In this document: one piece after another, positions 1 to 9,221 of the stretch
Layout: each line of letters starts with the position of its first letter
How positions within the stretch are numbered: the stretch's first letter is position 1
Assembly (NCBI RefSeq): GCF_000521485.1
Contig: NZ_BAVS01000024.1
Coordinates: forward strand, 1-50,202
Direction: 5' to 3'
DNA length: 50,202 nt
From: Gracilibacillus boraciitolerans JCM 21714
Lineage (GTDB): Bacteria; Bacillota; Bacilli; Bacillales; Amphibacillaceae
Translations under genes and position numbers: made by a program
Notes under the pieces: model-generated
The model's database searches: none
What the model saw: only the letters and a program-made list of their open reading frames with translations
Told to the model about the DNA's origin: nothing

Positions 1-4
1 ATGA

Positions 5-38
5 AAAGACGTAACAAGTATTTACTTGTTACGTCTTT
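5..38 (-). terminator. Terminator of the cystine-type uptake operon
   Basis: A perfect 16-bp inverted repeat (arms 5-20 and 23-38, two-base loop) lies just beyond the stop codon of the minus-strand permease gene. On the minus strand it is followed by a short T run. The operon therefore ends after the permease, with no ATPase gene behind it. Confidence 0.75.
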
Positions 39-41
39 CGA

Positions 42-713
42 TTACATATATTTACTAAATCTATTTTCTAATCGTTCCTGGAAGATCGAAATAACAATAC
101 ACAATGGCCAATAGATGAAGGCAACCAATATATACATGGTTAACGAATCAAACGTTCTGCCACCTGCAATTTGTGCCTTTTGAAACAATTCTGGAACCGT
201 AATAACTGCTGCTAAAGATGTAGCCTTGACTAAATCCAGGAAAATATTCGTTAAAGGCGGCATTGCAATACGGGCTCCCTGTGGCAGAATGATTTTCAAT
301 AAAGATTGCCAATAATTTAATCCTAATGCCTTGGCTGATTCCCATTGTCCTTTTGGTACACTATTAATTGATGCACGAATCACTTCTGCAATATAAGCAG
401 CGCTGTTTAACCCAAAACCGAAAATAGCGGACGTTAATGCCGTCATTTGCAAATCGACTGTTTCGATCATCGGTAATCCATAATAGATTATAAATAAGAA
501 AACCAGAATAGGAGTACCTCTCATAAAGGATATATACACCCTAGCAGGATACCTTAATGCGATTTTACTCGAACTGCGCGCCAGAGCCAGAAATAATCCT
601 AACACCAAACCGAAAGCCATACTTACAAAGGATACAATAACTGTCATTGGCAAACCACTTAATATCAGCGGTAAATTTTCAATCGCTAATTTTACATCAA
701 AAAAATCTCCCAT
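42..713 (-). CDS. Amino-acid ABC transporter permease (cystine type, TcyL/TcyM-like)
   Basis: Inner-membrane permease of a polar amino-acid importer, 223 residues, the normal length for the family. Several hydrophobic segments are visible, and the cytoplasmic coupling loop has the family pattern around 'EVIRASINSVPKGQWESA' followed by 'ALGL' (about residues 113-135). The gene lies 13 bases after the corrected stop of the binding-protein gene, with AAGGTG as ribosome site, so the two form an operon. The substrate, probably L-cystine, is inferred from the binding protein. No ATPase gene follows; a terminator comes straight after the stop, so the ATPase must be encoded elsewhere or shared. The family is clear; the exact substrate is less so. 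Confidence 0.85.
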   Translation of the reverse strand: MGDFFDVKLAIENLPLILSGLPMTVIVSFVSMAFGLVLGLFLALARSSSKIALRYPARVYISFMRGTPILVFLFIIYYGLPMIETVDLQMTALTSAIFGFGLNSAAYIAEVIRASINSVPKGQWESAKALGLNYWQSLLKIILPQGARIAMPPLTNIFLDLVKATSLAAVITVPELFQKAQIAGGRTFDSLTMYILVAFIYWPLCIVISIFQERLENRFSKYM

Positions 714-726
714 TTATGATCACACC

Positions 727-1588
727 TTATAAGTCTAGCCCCCTCAATTTCCTCTATTTCACCTTCAGGCTTTTGCGAGGCATCTTCTTGATAAAATTTA
801 ACAGCTAACTCTGATAATGTGCCATCTTCTCTCATTTCACTTAACGTCTCATTAATTTTTTGCTGTAGTGTTTCCGCATCTTTATCCATCACAACTGCTT
901 GTTCCGTTGGATGAAATTTTAAATCCGGATGTAAATGGATATCGAACTCCGGAAATGCACCAACTCCGAATTTAGATAAATAATAATCATTAACTATTAC
1001 ATCTGTATTGCCATTATGAACATCGCGGAGATACGCTTCATTTGGGGCATTACCATATGTAACAACTTCTGCTCCAAAATGCTCTGCGATTTGACTAAAA
1101 ATCGTGGTAGCACCTCCACCGGCACGTTTCCCTTCAAGATCTTCCAAACTTTTAATACCTGAATTATCTGCTTCTCTCACTACCATCGTCGTATAGGAAT
1201 ACTTATATGGTTCTGAAAAAGCAAATTGCTCTTTTCTGTTATCCGTTATCTCAATATCATTTACTGCTACATCAATTCTACCACTCTCAATTGCCGGCAG
1301 CATACTATCGATACCTAATATTTCAAATTTAATATCTAATCCCAATCGGTTCGCAACTTCCCGCATAATTTCAACATCATATCCGGTTAACTCTTCATTG
1401 TCATCATAGGTGGAAGCTGCGATAAGTGTACCTGAAGTACCTGCCACAATCGTTCCTTTTTCCTGAATTTCATTCCATTTTTCTGCATTTTTTGATGATG
1501 CCTGTTTCTCGTTAATGTCTGTTCCGCCACATGCAGCCAACATAACCATTACTGCGATAAAACTAATAAAAAGAATAATTTTTTTCAC
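727..1588 (-). CDS. Amino-acid (cystine-type) ABC transporter substrate-binding lipoprotein
   Basis: Solute-binding lipoprotein that captures an amino acid outside the membrane for the permease at 42-713. It starts at a GTG (1588) behind AAGGGG. It has a lipoprotein signal peptide with lipobox 'LAAC' (Cys about residue 20), then an SBP type 3 fold: 'GYDVEIMREVANRLG', 'ESGRIDVAVNDIEITDNR', 'FSEPYKYSYTT', 'NDYYLSKFG'. These stretches resemble B. subtilis TcyJ/TcyK, hence the cystine assignment. The G/C run at 739-743 is five long. Read as four, the protein ends '...EEIEGLDL' at a stop at 727-729, spaced normally from the permease. Read as printed, the frame runs on into the permease start. Corrected length is about 286 residues. 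Confidence 0.85.
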
Positions 1589-1633
1589 TTTTATTGCACC
1601 CCTTATTTTTGTTATATAATTTATTCCTATTAA

Positions 1634-1662
1634 AAGATAACAGTTTATCTCTCTTATTTCAA
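1634..1662 (-). promoter_or_regulatory. Possible sigma-A promoter for the binding-protein/permease operon
   Basis: On the minus strand TTGAAA (complement of 1657-1662) is separated by 17 bases from TATCTT (complement of 1634-1639), about 45 bases upstream of the GTG start at 1588. In such AT-rich DNA a chance match is quite possible. Confidence 0.35.
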
Positions 1663-1730
1663 CATATTTATAATCTGTATTATTTTTTAAATTATACCTG
1701 TTATATAAAAGTATACCACATTAATCCTGA

Positions 1731-1758
1731 TTGACTTTTTATAAAAAAATGCTATGAT
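1731..1758 (+). promoter_or_regulatory. Sigma-A promoter of zosA
   Basis: TTGACT (1731-1736), a 16-base spacer and TATGAT (1753-1758) form a good sigma-A promoter. The predicted start of transcription, about 1765, lies just ahead of the PerR box at 1775-1789, so bound repressor would sit over the initially transcribed region. Confidence 0.65.
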
Positions 1759-1774
1759 AAAATTAATTATTTAT

Positions 1775-1789
1775 TTATAATTATTATAA
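1775..1789 (+). promoter_or_regulatory. PerR operator (PerR box) upstream of zosA
   Basis: The 15-base sequence TTATAATTATTATAA is an exact 7-1-7 palindromic PerR box as defined in B. subtilis. It lies just downstream of the zosA promoter. In B. subtilis zosA belongs to the peroxide-responsive PerR regulon, which matches this placement. A second imperfect palindrome (AATGA-AAA-TCATT, 1799-1811) could be another Fur-family site, but this is much weaker. Confidence 0.75.
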
Positions 1790-1866
1790 ATAATGTATAA
1801 TGAAAATCATTGTAAATTAGGCGCATCGCTGAATTTCATTCTCAATTAGAAGGAGGTATTATTAAA

Positions 1867-3821
1867 ATGAGTAGTAGCATTAAAATAATTTTAAACAAGC
1901 CGAAGATGGTGGCTAAGTTTAACAACAACCAGTCTTCTTCTCTTGCTTTCATATGGACTCACCGTGAGTTAATTGCTGCCTTATTTAGTGGGTTGCTGAT
2001 ACTTCTGACATGGCAATTTCACGATTCACTAGCTGAACGTAACTGGATCCTGTTATTGTTGGGTGCCTTTATTATTGGCGGTTTTGCTAAGGCAAAGGAA
2101 GGTATCACCGAAACGATAACCAAGAAAAAATTAAACGTCGAACTACTTATGATAATTGCAGCGATTGGTGCTGCTTCTATAGGCTACTGGACAGAAGGAG
2201 CAATTTTGATCTTTATTTTCGCCTTATCTGGTGCATTGGAAACCTATACAGAAAATAAAAGCGAGAGAGAACTGGAATCACTAATGAATTTACAACCAGA
2301 GCATGCGACTTTAACTTCGAACAGAGAAATAAAAGTAAAAGATTTGCAAATTGGCGATCAAATTATAATAAAAGCCGGAGAAAGAATACCCGCTGACGGA
2401 GTGATTTTTAAAGGTGAAACATCCATTGATGAAAGTGCATTATCTGGTGAAGCTATTCCTGTCAGCAAAACTATTAAGGAGAATGTGTTCGCAGGAACTG
2501 TTAATTTAAATGGAACATTATATATCGAGATTAATACGCTACCTAATGAAACACTCTTTCAAAAAATCATCCAACTGGTGCAACATGCCCAAAGCGAGAA
2601 ATCACCGTCTCAGCAATTTATTGAACGATTCGAAAGTATGTATGTAAAGATGGTCTTAATTTCAGTAGGAGTAATGATGTTTCTACCCCCCCATTTCTTG
2701 TTCAGCTGGTCATGGACAGATACGATTTATCGCGCAATGATCCTGCTAGTGGTAGCTTCACCCTGTGCGCTTGTCGCATCGATCATGCCAGCCACCCTGT
2801 CTGCTATCTCGAACGGGGCAAGAAACGGTGTTTTATTTAAAGGCGGTATACATGTGGAAGGTTTAGCAAACATCGACATCATTGCTTTTGACAAAACAGG
2901 AACTTTAACACAAGGCAAACCTGTTGTGACAGATGCTTTTTTCGCTCCAGTATATTCAAAACAAATGATCGCAAGTGTAGTATATGCCATTGAAAATGAA
3001 TCCAATCATCCACTAGCTCAAGCTATGACGACATGGGCCGGTGAACTTAAAACAGACACCCCCCTCAAGTGGAAAAGGTCTTACATGAAAACGGAAAAGG
3101 TGTTAAAGGTTATATTAACGAGGAGGAATGGTTAATTGGAAATCAAGCATTAATAGGTGATAAGCAAGCACAGGCATTTATAAGTGACCAGCATATCAAC
3201 TTGGAAAAGCATAGTGAGAAAACAATTATATTCATCAAAAAATCTAAGGAAATCGTTGCTGTTTTCTTATTAAAGGATACGCTGCGTCAGGATTCTGTTG
3301 AAGCTATCCAGACACTTAATAAATTAGGAATCAAAACAGTGATGTTAACAGGCGATAACCAGAGTGCTGCAACAGCAATCGCAAGAGAAGCGCATATTCA
3401 GGAATTCTATGCTAATTGCCTTCCAGAGGATAAAGTAACGCATTTAAAACAATTATCAAAGAATAACCAAAAGGTCGCGATGATTGGCGATGGGATAAAT
3501 GATGCACCCGCCTTAGCTACAGCGAATTTAGGAATTGCGATGGGGGCTGGCAGTGACATTGCCCTTGAAACTGCTGATATTGTGCTGATGAAAAATAGAT
3601 TGACGAAAATAGTAAACGCGATTCACTTATCCAAAAGAATGAATCGTATTATTAAACAAAATATTGTTTTTTCTATTGCAATCATCTTATCGCTGATCGC
3701 ATCAAATTTCTTGCTTTTAATTGACATGCCCCCCCTCGGAGTTATAGGCCATGAAGGCAGTACCATTCTAGTTATCCTAAACGGCCTACGCTTACTGACA
3801 TTTAGTGATACACTAGGTTAG
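1867..3821 (+). CDS. zosA: ZosA-type P1B metal-transporting P-type ATPase (frame broken at a C run)
   Basis: Membrane P1B ATPase, probably a zinc transporter linked to peroxide stress. AGGAGG precedes the ATG. Landmarks in order: N-terminal membrane helices without a cysteine metal-binding domain, 'SGEAIPVSK' actuator loop, membrane motif 'SPCALVAS' (SPC instead of CPC), phosphorylation site 'DKTGTLTQGK', 'NHPLAQAM' HP motif, 'GDGINDAPALA' hinge and 'HEGSTILVILNGLRLL' in the last helix. The SPC motif and the upstream PerR box support ZosA rather than CadA. The six-C run at 3059-3064 breaks the frame; four C's give a continuous protein. Seven-C runs at 2686-2692 and 3729-3735 add one proline each ('LPPH', 'MPPLG'). 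Reconstructed length is about 650 residues. Confidence 0.85.
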
Positions 3822-3850
3822 AAAAATACCCTTTAAAAAGGGGGGGAAAA

Positions 3851-3877
3851 TCCGAACGAATGGTTAGATCGTTCGGA
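3851..3877. terminator. Bidirectional terminator between zosA and yfkH
   Basis: Nine-base arms TCCGAACGA (3851-3859) and TCGTTCGGA (3869-3877) are flanked by A's on the left and T's on the right. It sits between the convergent zosA and yfkH genes and can serve both. A seven-G run (3840-3846) precedes it. Confidence 0.75.
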
Positions 3878-3894
3878 ATTTTCTCTGGTTATTT

Positions 3895-4749
3895 TTATGT
3901 GACAATTGTCTTTTTATCATGTTGTTTCCTTTCAATCTCTGCGTTTATTTCTCCTCCGGTGATAATAATTATTCCTGATAAATAGAACCAGATCATAAGA
4001 ATGATGACACCACCCAAGCTTCCATATGTTGCCGAATAGTTACCCATCGATGACACATAATAAGAAAAGGCTAACGATGCTAATTGCCAAAATATGGTTG
4101 CAAAAATTGCTCCAATATAAACATGTTTGAAATAAACCTTCTTACTCGGCGCTAATCGATATAAAACTATCAAAACAAGAAAGAAAACAACAGATGAAAT
4201 CACCCATCTCAAGGTATTCCACCATTGCAGGAATCCATCCGATAAGCCTAGCAATGAGAACAGGTAAACACCAATCATACGGCCAAAAATCGGTAATACG
4301 AATGCGATAATGATCACAAGCAACATAGCTATCGTTAACACGATTGATATTCCTCTCGTTACAATAAATGAACGGTCTTCCTCAATGTCGTATGCTTTAT
4401 TAAAGGAACGAATTAATGCATTTATCCCGTTCGAGGCAGACCATAATGTACCAATAATACTAATTGAAAGTAAACCACTATTCCGATTATGCATTATTTG
4501 CGTTAAATTATCATTCAAAAGATTCATAATCTCATTCGGTGCATACGTGGATACAAAGTTCATTACATCAATATCATTGAAGGGTAAATACCCAATTAAC
4601 GTCACAAGGAAAATCATAAAAGGAAATAAGGATAGCAGAAAAAAGTAAGATAATTGGGCCGCCAAGCCCGGCACTTCATCAGATGTTATCCGTTCTGCCA
4701 ATCGTTTAATAAAACGAATGAACAAATTATCTAACAGCTTTTGCTTCAT
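3895..4749 (-). CDS. yfkH: YihY/BrkB family inner-membrane protein (YfkH)
   Basis: Integral membrane protein of the YihY family (formerly called BrkB or 'RNase BN'), 284 residues, close to the usual length. The family signature is visible near the N-terminus ('DEVPGLAAQLSYFFLLSLFPF', residues about 22-42), followed by about six hydrophobic helices and 'YSATYGSLGGVIILMIWFY' near the end. Molecular function is unknown in the family. The start overlaps the stop of the preceding yfkI gene by ATGA, so the two are translationally coupled. The order yfkJ-yfkI-yfkH matches B. subtilis, where I recall the operon being stress-inducible. Confidence 0.85.
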   Translation of the reverse strand: MKQKLLDNLFIRFIKRLAERITSDEVPGLAAQLSYFFLLSLFPFMIFLVTLIGYLPFNDIDVMNFVSTYAPNEIMNLLNDNLTQIMHNRNSGLLSISIIGTLWSASNGINALIRSFNKAYDIEEDRSFIVTRGISIVLTIAMLLVIIIAFVLPIFGRMIGVYLFSLLGLSDGFLQWWNTLRWVISSVVFFLVLIVLYRLAPSKKVYFKHVYIGAIFATIFWQLASLAFSYYVSSMGNYSATYGSLGGVIILMIWFYLSGIIIITGGEINAEIERKQHDKKTIVT

Positions 4750-5042
4750 TCAGTATCTCTTTCAATATCTCTTTTTTCTACTTTTTGAGTTACCTCTTGT
4801 AATTGATTAAGCATATCCAAAGCGAACGTTAAACCTGAAGATAGCTGCTTCGAACATTTAGCGTATCCTTGATTTAATTGATGGATCGCATCTGCGGGAT
4901 GTTTAACATAATATACGGATTTGCTTCCACATGTCTGTAAGTTTTTTGATACAAATGAACGCGTATCTTTATCAAATAATGTGATTAGTCCTCCAACTAC
5001 CGCTCCTGTTACTACACCTTTTACTAACAATTCTTTTCCCAT
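4746..5042 (-). CDS. yfkI: Small YtxH-like protein (YfkI position)
   Basis: A 98-residue protein with one glycine-rich hydrophobic N-terminal segment ('LVKGVVTGAVVGGLITLFD', residues about 5-23), then a soluble, helical and charged tail. The pattern is that of YtxH-like single-span proteins. Function is unknown. It lies between the phosphatase gene yfkJ (30 bases upstream) and yfkH (4-base overlap), the position of yfkI in B. subtilis. The symbol rests mainly on this synteny. Confidence 0.65.
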   Translation of the reverse strand: MGKELLVKGVVTGAVVGGLITLFDKDTRSFVSKNLQTCGSKSVYYVKHPADAIHQLNQGYAKCSKQLSSGLTFALDMLNQLQEVTQKVEKRDIERDTE

Positions 5043-5072
5043 AAAACCTCAGTCCTTCTCTAATTATTTTGG

Positions 5073-5543
5073 TTATAACTCGTGTTGTTTCTCGATATAA
5101 TCATATAAATGTTCACAACCTTCTCTGACTAAATCAAACGTATAATCAAAGTTTTTTGTGAAATATGGATCTGGTACATTCTGTTCTTTTGGACGCTCAA
5201 CAAAATCCATTAATTTTCTGATCGTCACCTTTGAAGATATAGAGGAAAATTGCTGCAAGTCATCCATATTCTGTTGATCCATCGCTATCACATAATCAAA
5301 GTCTTTCATGTCTTCTTCTTTCAGTTGCCGTGCGAGTTGACCCTGATACGAGATTTCCATTTCATCAAGTTTTCTTCTAGTTCCTTCATGTGGAGGATTT
5401 CCGATATGCCAATTTCCTATCCCAGCTGAATCAATTACAAAGATATTCTCTTGTCCTTTTTCCCTGACGATTTGTCGAAATACCGCTTCAGCCATCGGTG
5501 ATCTGCAAATATTACCTAAGCATATAAATAACACTTTAATCAT
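5073..5543 (-). CDS. yfkJ: Low-molecular-weight protein-tyrosine phosphatase
   Basis: Cytoplasmic enzyme hydrolysing phosphotyrosine, 156 residues, standard for the family. The N-terminal P-loop 'CLGNICRS' (C-X5-R-S, Cys about residue 8) carries the catalytic nucleophile, and 'DPYF' near residue 124 supplies the general-acid Asp. It is the first gene of the yfkJ-yfkI-yfkH operon. Its ribosome-binding region on the minus strand falls at the seven-C run 5553-5559 (GGGGGGGTGG, then ATG), which is probably expanded like others in this window. Confidence 0.9.
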   Translation of the reverse strand: MIKVLFICLGNICRSPMAEAVFRQIVREKGQENIFVIDSAGIGNWHIGNPPHEGTRRKLDEMEISYQGQLARQLKEEDMKDFDYVIAMDQQNMDDLQQFSSISSKVTIRKLMDFVERPKEQNVPDPYFTKNFDYTFDLVREGCEHLYDYIEKQHEL

Positions 5544-5679
5544 ATAATACCACCCCCCCGCTCATCAGGTTAATCCTTTTTTTAAAAATTGACTTATTAA
5601 AAAACATGACTATCCCCCCCTTTATCCTTTTATTTTCTTTCTAGTATACGTTAATTTGTTTTATTTAAAAAGGAATTTT

Positions 5680-6327
5680 TCACCTTAACATATCTATTCT
5701 TTTCTGGAATCTTGCTTTAACATTTGACGCTAGACCGCTTAATTGAAGATATTCTTGCATCCGTTTCTTATTTTGCTGATCATGAAACAAGCAGTGAAAT
5801 ATGTCAAAAGCGGAAACATGACTTTGTACTTCTTGTAACTTTTTTAGAGTATCCGCAGGTGCTACCCATCCCTCTTTTAATACTCTAAAATAATAACCAC
5901 CATAACCCGTATCAGTGACCACAGCTGGCATATCCTTAATACCATGTGTTCTTGCAATTTTGTAACATGGCTGCCTGGGTTGAGATACTTGAATCTCAGC
6001 TTGACCTAATTGAAAAATTTCTCCAATATATACTTCCCGTTCCGTCAAGCCGTCAATCGTTATATTCTCACCAAATGAAGGATATGGAAATTGCTGTTGG
6101 TAACGTTGATTCCAAAAATTATAGTGTTCTTTTGGATACATTAATAATGCCTTTTCTTTTCCTCCATGATTTTTTAAATCTGCCTGTCCATCATCCTTAA
6201 AACCAGTCACCGTTAAATAATTCGGTTTATCTATCGGCCTTTTGATAAATCCTGTTTCAATATTTTGCCCATCTAATTGATAAACTGCCGGTTTTCCAAC
6301 GTTTAAAGAAATAATCGTATACTCCAT
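5680..6327 (-). CDS. yflK: MOSC domain protein (YflK/YiiM family)
   Basis: A 215-residue MOSC-domain protein of the YiiM/YflK type. Such proteins handle molybdenum-cofactor-bound sulfur, and YiiM relatives reduce N-hydroxylated purine analogues. 'SFGENITIDGL' (about residues 85-95) and 'SQPRQPCYKIA' with the conserved cysteine (about residue 120) are the MOSC landmarks, and the C-terminal part matches the YiiM alpha-helical extension. It is divergent from yflJ, as in B. subtilis. Seven C's at 6336-6342 lie in the ribosome-binding region. Confidence 0.85.
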   Translation of the reverse strand: MEYTIISLNVGKPAVYQLDGQNIETGFIKRPIDKPNYLTVTGFKDDGQADLKNHGGKEKALLMYPKEHYNFWNQRYQQQFPYPSFGENITIDGLTEREVYIGEIFQLGQAEIQVSQPRQPCYKIARTHGIKDMPAVVTDTGYGGYYFRVLKEGWVAPADTLKKLQEVQSHVSAFDIFHCLFHDQQNKKRMQEYLQLSGLASNVKARFQKRIDMLR

Positions 6328-6462
6328 TATAAATTCCCCCCCACTCTTCTAACACTATTATACAAAAATTTCTTTTGAAAAATGAAGAATCTCCTCTTTT
6401 CACATTATTTTTTTCGTGTTAGAATGACACCTGCAACATTCTTAGTAAGGAGTGTTAGGAAA

Positions 6463-6590
6463 TTGCACGTAGGCAGCAAAGGTTGGTACGTAGAGAAATT
6501 AAAAGACAAAGGTGTGCGTCATTATGAAGGAAGAAAAATCGAAAAATTTAAAGCACACGTTCTCGCCAATTTATTAGAGGAAAAAAATAA
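6463..6590 (+). CDS. yflJ: DUF2639 small protein YflJ
   Basis: A protein of about 42 residues beginning at TTG (6463), eight bases after AAGGAGTG. The conserved core 'GSKGWYVEKLKDKGVRHYEG' identifies the short Bacillaceae YflJ/DUF2639 family, whose function is unknown. As printed, the frame misses its stop and reads through the downstream terminator. The A run at 6581-6587 is seven long; with eight A's the frame ends '...LLEEKK' at the TAA 6588-6590, just before the hairpin at 6602-6622. I take that as the true end. It is divergent from yflK. Confidence 0.7.
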
Positions 6591-6601
6591 ACCCACGCTC
6601 A

Positions 6602-6628
6602 ACAGGTCAGTCCATGGCCTGTTTTTTT
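6602..6628 (+). terminator. Terminator of yflJ
   Basis: Stem ACAGGTC/GGCCTGT (6602-6608 and 6616-6622) is followed by a T run. It lies 11 bases after the reconstructed yflJ stop. Confidence 0.7.
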
Positions 6629-6711
6629 GTGTGATATCGCCTTTTACAATAGACATTCGTGTTCTAAAAATTATTTGTTAAAATACACCATCCTATCTAC
6701 CGTCATAATTC

Positions 6712-6739
6712 TTGATTAAAAATAGAATAACTATAAGAT
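6712..6739 (+). promoter_or_regulatory. Possible sigma-A promoter of mreBH
   Basis: TTGATT (6712-6717) and TAAGAT (6734-6739) are 16 bases apart and about 30 bases upstream of the mreBH ATG. In B. subtilis mreBH is served by sigma-I; I do not see a clear sigma-I promoter here. Confidence 0.4.
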
Positions 6740-6768
6740 GAAGAAGTACAACTATTGGAGGTAACAAC

Positions 6769-7782
6769 ATGTTTTCAAATACAGAAATTGGAATAGATCT
6801 TGGAACAGCAAATATTCTTATATATGCAAAAAATAAAGGAATCATCTTAAATGAACCATCTGTCGTAGCTGTAGATATCACAACAAATCAAATTGTAGCA
6901 GTAGGTAATGAGGCCAAAGAGATGATAGGTAAAACGCCACGAAATATTGTGCCTATTCGCCCTCTGAAGGATGGTGTAATAGCTGATTTTGATATGACCA
7001 CCCAAATGCTAAAAGCGTTTCTAAAGAAAGTCAGCAAAAAAGCAGGTGTCTCGATGCGCAAGCCTAGTGTTGTCGTATGTACCCCCCCATCTGGGAGCAC
7101 TGCTGTAGAACGAAGAGCGATTGATAACGCGATAAAAAGTTTCGGAGCAAAAGAAGTACACCTTATTGAAGAACCAATAGCAGCTGCAATTGGTGCTGAT
7201 CTTCCGGTCTCTGAGCCTACTGCAAGTATGATTGTTGATATCGGGGGCGGCACTAGTGAGGTAGGCATCATCTCCTTTGGCGGTGTGGTTGCGAGCCGCT
7301 CTGTTCGAGTGGGTGGAGATCATATGGATGAAGAAATTATTCAATATATAAAGCGACACTATAATGTATTAATCGGAGAGAGCAGCGCTGAGAAAATCAA
7401 AATAGAAATCGGTTATGCGTTAGTCGATCATACCGAAGAAGAAATGCAGGTAAGAGGGCGTGATCTCGTCACTGGTTTACCAAAGGTCATAACCATTCGT
7501 TCCACAGAGATCCAACGTTCTATTAAAGAAGTATTAGATTCCATATTACACGCCATTACAGAGACATTGGAAAATTGTCCTCCAGAGCTAAGTGGGGGGG
7601 ATATTGTCGACCAAGGGATTACCATCACTGGTGGCGGCGCGTTATTAAAGGGTATGCAAGAATGGCTTTCAAATGAGGTAAAGGTCCCTGTACATCTTGC
7701 GCCAAATCCATTGGAATCTGTTGCGGTCGGTACTGGCCGTTCTTTACAAATGATTCAAAAATTACAAAAAGCTGTAAAATAA
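6769..7782 (+). CDS. mreBH: MreB-family cell-shape protein MreBH
   Basis: Actin-like ATP-binding protein that forms membrane-associated filaments guiding lateral wall synthesis. Motifs: phosphate 1 '[13 protein letters not shown]' (residues about 6-18), '[15 protein letters not shown]', phosphate 2 '[16 protein letters not shown]' and adenosine 'GGGALLKGM'. The N-terminus and the C-terminal '...[15 protein letters not shown]' resemble MreBH more than MreB or Mbl. GGAGG precedes the ATG. The seven-C run 7082-7088 turns 'CTPSGS' into 'CTPPSGS', and the seven-G run 7594-7600 turns 'ELSGDIVD' into 'ELSGGDIVD'. Removing the two extra residues from the 337 gives 335, the length I recall for B. subtilis MreBH. 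Confidence 0.88.
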   Translation: MFSNTEIGIDLGTANILIYAKNKGIILNEPSVVAVDITTNQIVAVGNEAKEMIGKTPRNIVPIRPLKDGVIADFDMTTQMLKAFLKKVSKKAGVSMRKPSVVVCTPPSGSTAVERRAIDNAIKSFGAKEVHLIEEPIAAAIGADLPVSEPTASMIVDIGGGTSEVGIISFGGVVASRSVRVGGDHMDEEIIQYIKRHYNVLIGESSAEKIKIEIGYALVDHTEEEMQVRGRDLVTGLPKVITIRSTEIQRSIKEVLDSILHAITETLENCPPELSGGDIVDQGITITGGGALLKGMQEWLSNEVKVPVHLAPNPLESVAVGTGRSLQMIQKLQKAVK

Positions 7783-7793
7783 AGCAAATTCAC

Positions 7794-7824
7794 CATCAGT
7801 AGTGAGCACCTGCTCCTACTGATG
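7794..7824 (+). terminator. Terminator of mreBH
   Basis: Arms CATCAGTAG (7794-7802) and CTACTGATG (7816-7824) form a nine-base stem 11 bases after the mreBH stop, followed by an AT-rich stretch with five T's. Confidence 0.65.
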
Positions 7825-7913
7825 TAATATAATTTTTAATATTTTATCTCATTTCCCATTTCTTAATATGTGATAAACTAGGAAAAAAGATTATATTTAT
7901 GAGGAGTTTGAAG

Positions 7914-8149
7914 ATGAAAATACCTTTTTCCATATCAAGAGATAAGCGAGAGGAAATGATACTTCCATTCAAGATTACTTTCTGAATGAGCGACAAGAAG
8001 AATTCGGAAATTTGGAAGCAGGATTTCTGCTGGATTTTTTCATGGTTGAATTTGCGCCAACCTTTTATAACCAAGGTGTGAAGGATGCTCATCAGTTTTT
8101 AAGTGAAAAATTAGAAGATGTGTTTGAAATTGAAAAAACAAAAAAGTAA
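7914..8149 (+). CDS. DUF2164 family protein (frame broken by one base)
   Basis: A small protein of about 78 residues that must be reassembled from two frames. It starts at ATG 7914 behind GAGGAG. The first part reads 'MKIPFSISRDKREEMI'; after a missing base near 7962-7965 it continues 'SIQDYFLNERQEEFGNLEAG', 'LLDFFMVEFAPTFYNQGVKD' and 'AHQFLSEKLEDVFEIEKTKK', ending at TAA 8147-8149. The central block, with 'LEAGFLLDFF' and 'YNQGVKDAH', matches DUF2164, a family of unknown function. As printed, the frame stops after about 22 residues. Confidence 0.7.
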
Positions 8150-8262
8150 ATAAGCAAGAAAAATATCATCCTGTGTATAAAAAGATATACCTTCCATTTA
8201 ATTAAGAAATCTTTTATCTTCCAATAAAAAGTGTTATGATGCCTTCTGTTGGGGGTGTTGAG

Positions 8263-9136
8263 ATGAAAGCATATATTCTATTGACTTTAGCCACTATTTT
8301 TTATGCCGGAAATCTAATTGTCGGAAAGCCTGTCGCCCAGGAAATTCCTCCGATTACCTTATCGTTTTTTCGTTATGTTATTGCCGCATTAGTTATTTTA
8401 CCAATTGGTTATCGGGAATGGCGAAATAATCAGGATTTATGGAAAAAGGAATGGAAAGCAATCCTAGCATTATCTGTAACAGGACTTGTTCTATTTAATA
8501 TATTTGTATACTTAGCATTAAATTATACGACATCGATTAATGCAGGAATTGTCGAAGGATCTACTCCGATATTCACATTAATTCTTACCTTTTTACTATT
8601 TGGAGAAAAATTTTCTAAAAAACAAATGGTGGGGGGTCTTTATCTCGTTATTCGGTGTGTTTTTTGTCATTACAAAAGGATCGTTAGATGTAATAATGAG
8701 TCTGCAATTTAATATTGGGGATTTAATTATGTTGTTGGCAATGATCACTTGGGCCTTTTATTCGATTTTTATAAAACAGCACACATGGAAGTTTCCAACG
8801 TATGGCGCTCTGCTCGTAATGGCTGTCATTGCTATTATTATTTTTATCCCTTTACTAACAATCGAAATGGATCATTACCGTTCGATTAATTGGTCATGGG
8901 AAGTTATTAGTGGACTTGCTTATTTAGGTGTGTTTCCTTCTTTAATTGCATTAATTGCTTACAATAAAGGAATTGAAGCGATCGGTCCATCGCGAGCATC
9001 TGTCTTTTTAAATTTAATTCCTGTGTTTACTATGCTAGGAGCTGTGATATTTTTGCGCGAGCAGATCACATGGATACAATTAATCGGCACATCCTTTGTT
9101 ATCTTCGGTGTACTTATTACCAATCGCGCAAAATAA
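8263..9136 (+). CDS. EamA/DMT superfamily permease (frame broken at a G run)
   Basis: Drug/metabolite transporter family membrane protein with two EamA repeats and about ten helices, likely an exporter of an amino acid or other small metabolite. The chosen ATG (8263) follows GGGGGTG; an upstream in-frame ATG at 8236 would be upstream of that ribosome site. The first repeat has 'PPITLSFFRYVIAALVILP', the second 'GPSRASVFLNLIPVFTMLG'. The six-G run at 8631-8636 breaks the frame; five G's join '...SKKQMVG' to 'VFISLFGVFFVITKG' and give about 290 residues, normal for the family. The substrate cannot be told from sequence. Confidence 0.8.
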
Positions 9137-9221
9137 GAAAAAACTTGCTTAACCCTCATAGCTTATTCCGCTTAGAAAGTTCAATAAGTTACCGTTCATA
9201 ATAGATGTAGAGCAAATACGG

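Noticed and set aside
6382-6681. Longer plus-strand frame containing yflJ
   Set aside because: The upstream part has no ribosome site; AAGGAGTG points to TTG 6463, and the downstream part reads through a terminator because of a probable missing A.
7237-7252. Five-G run in mreBH, also five-G runs at 3542 (zosA) and about 39266 (AGCS)
   Set aside because: Codons at these places need five G's to encode the conserved DIGGGT, AMGAG and MSGGP motifs, so they are natural and not expanded.
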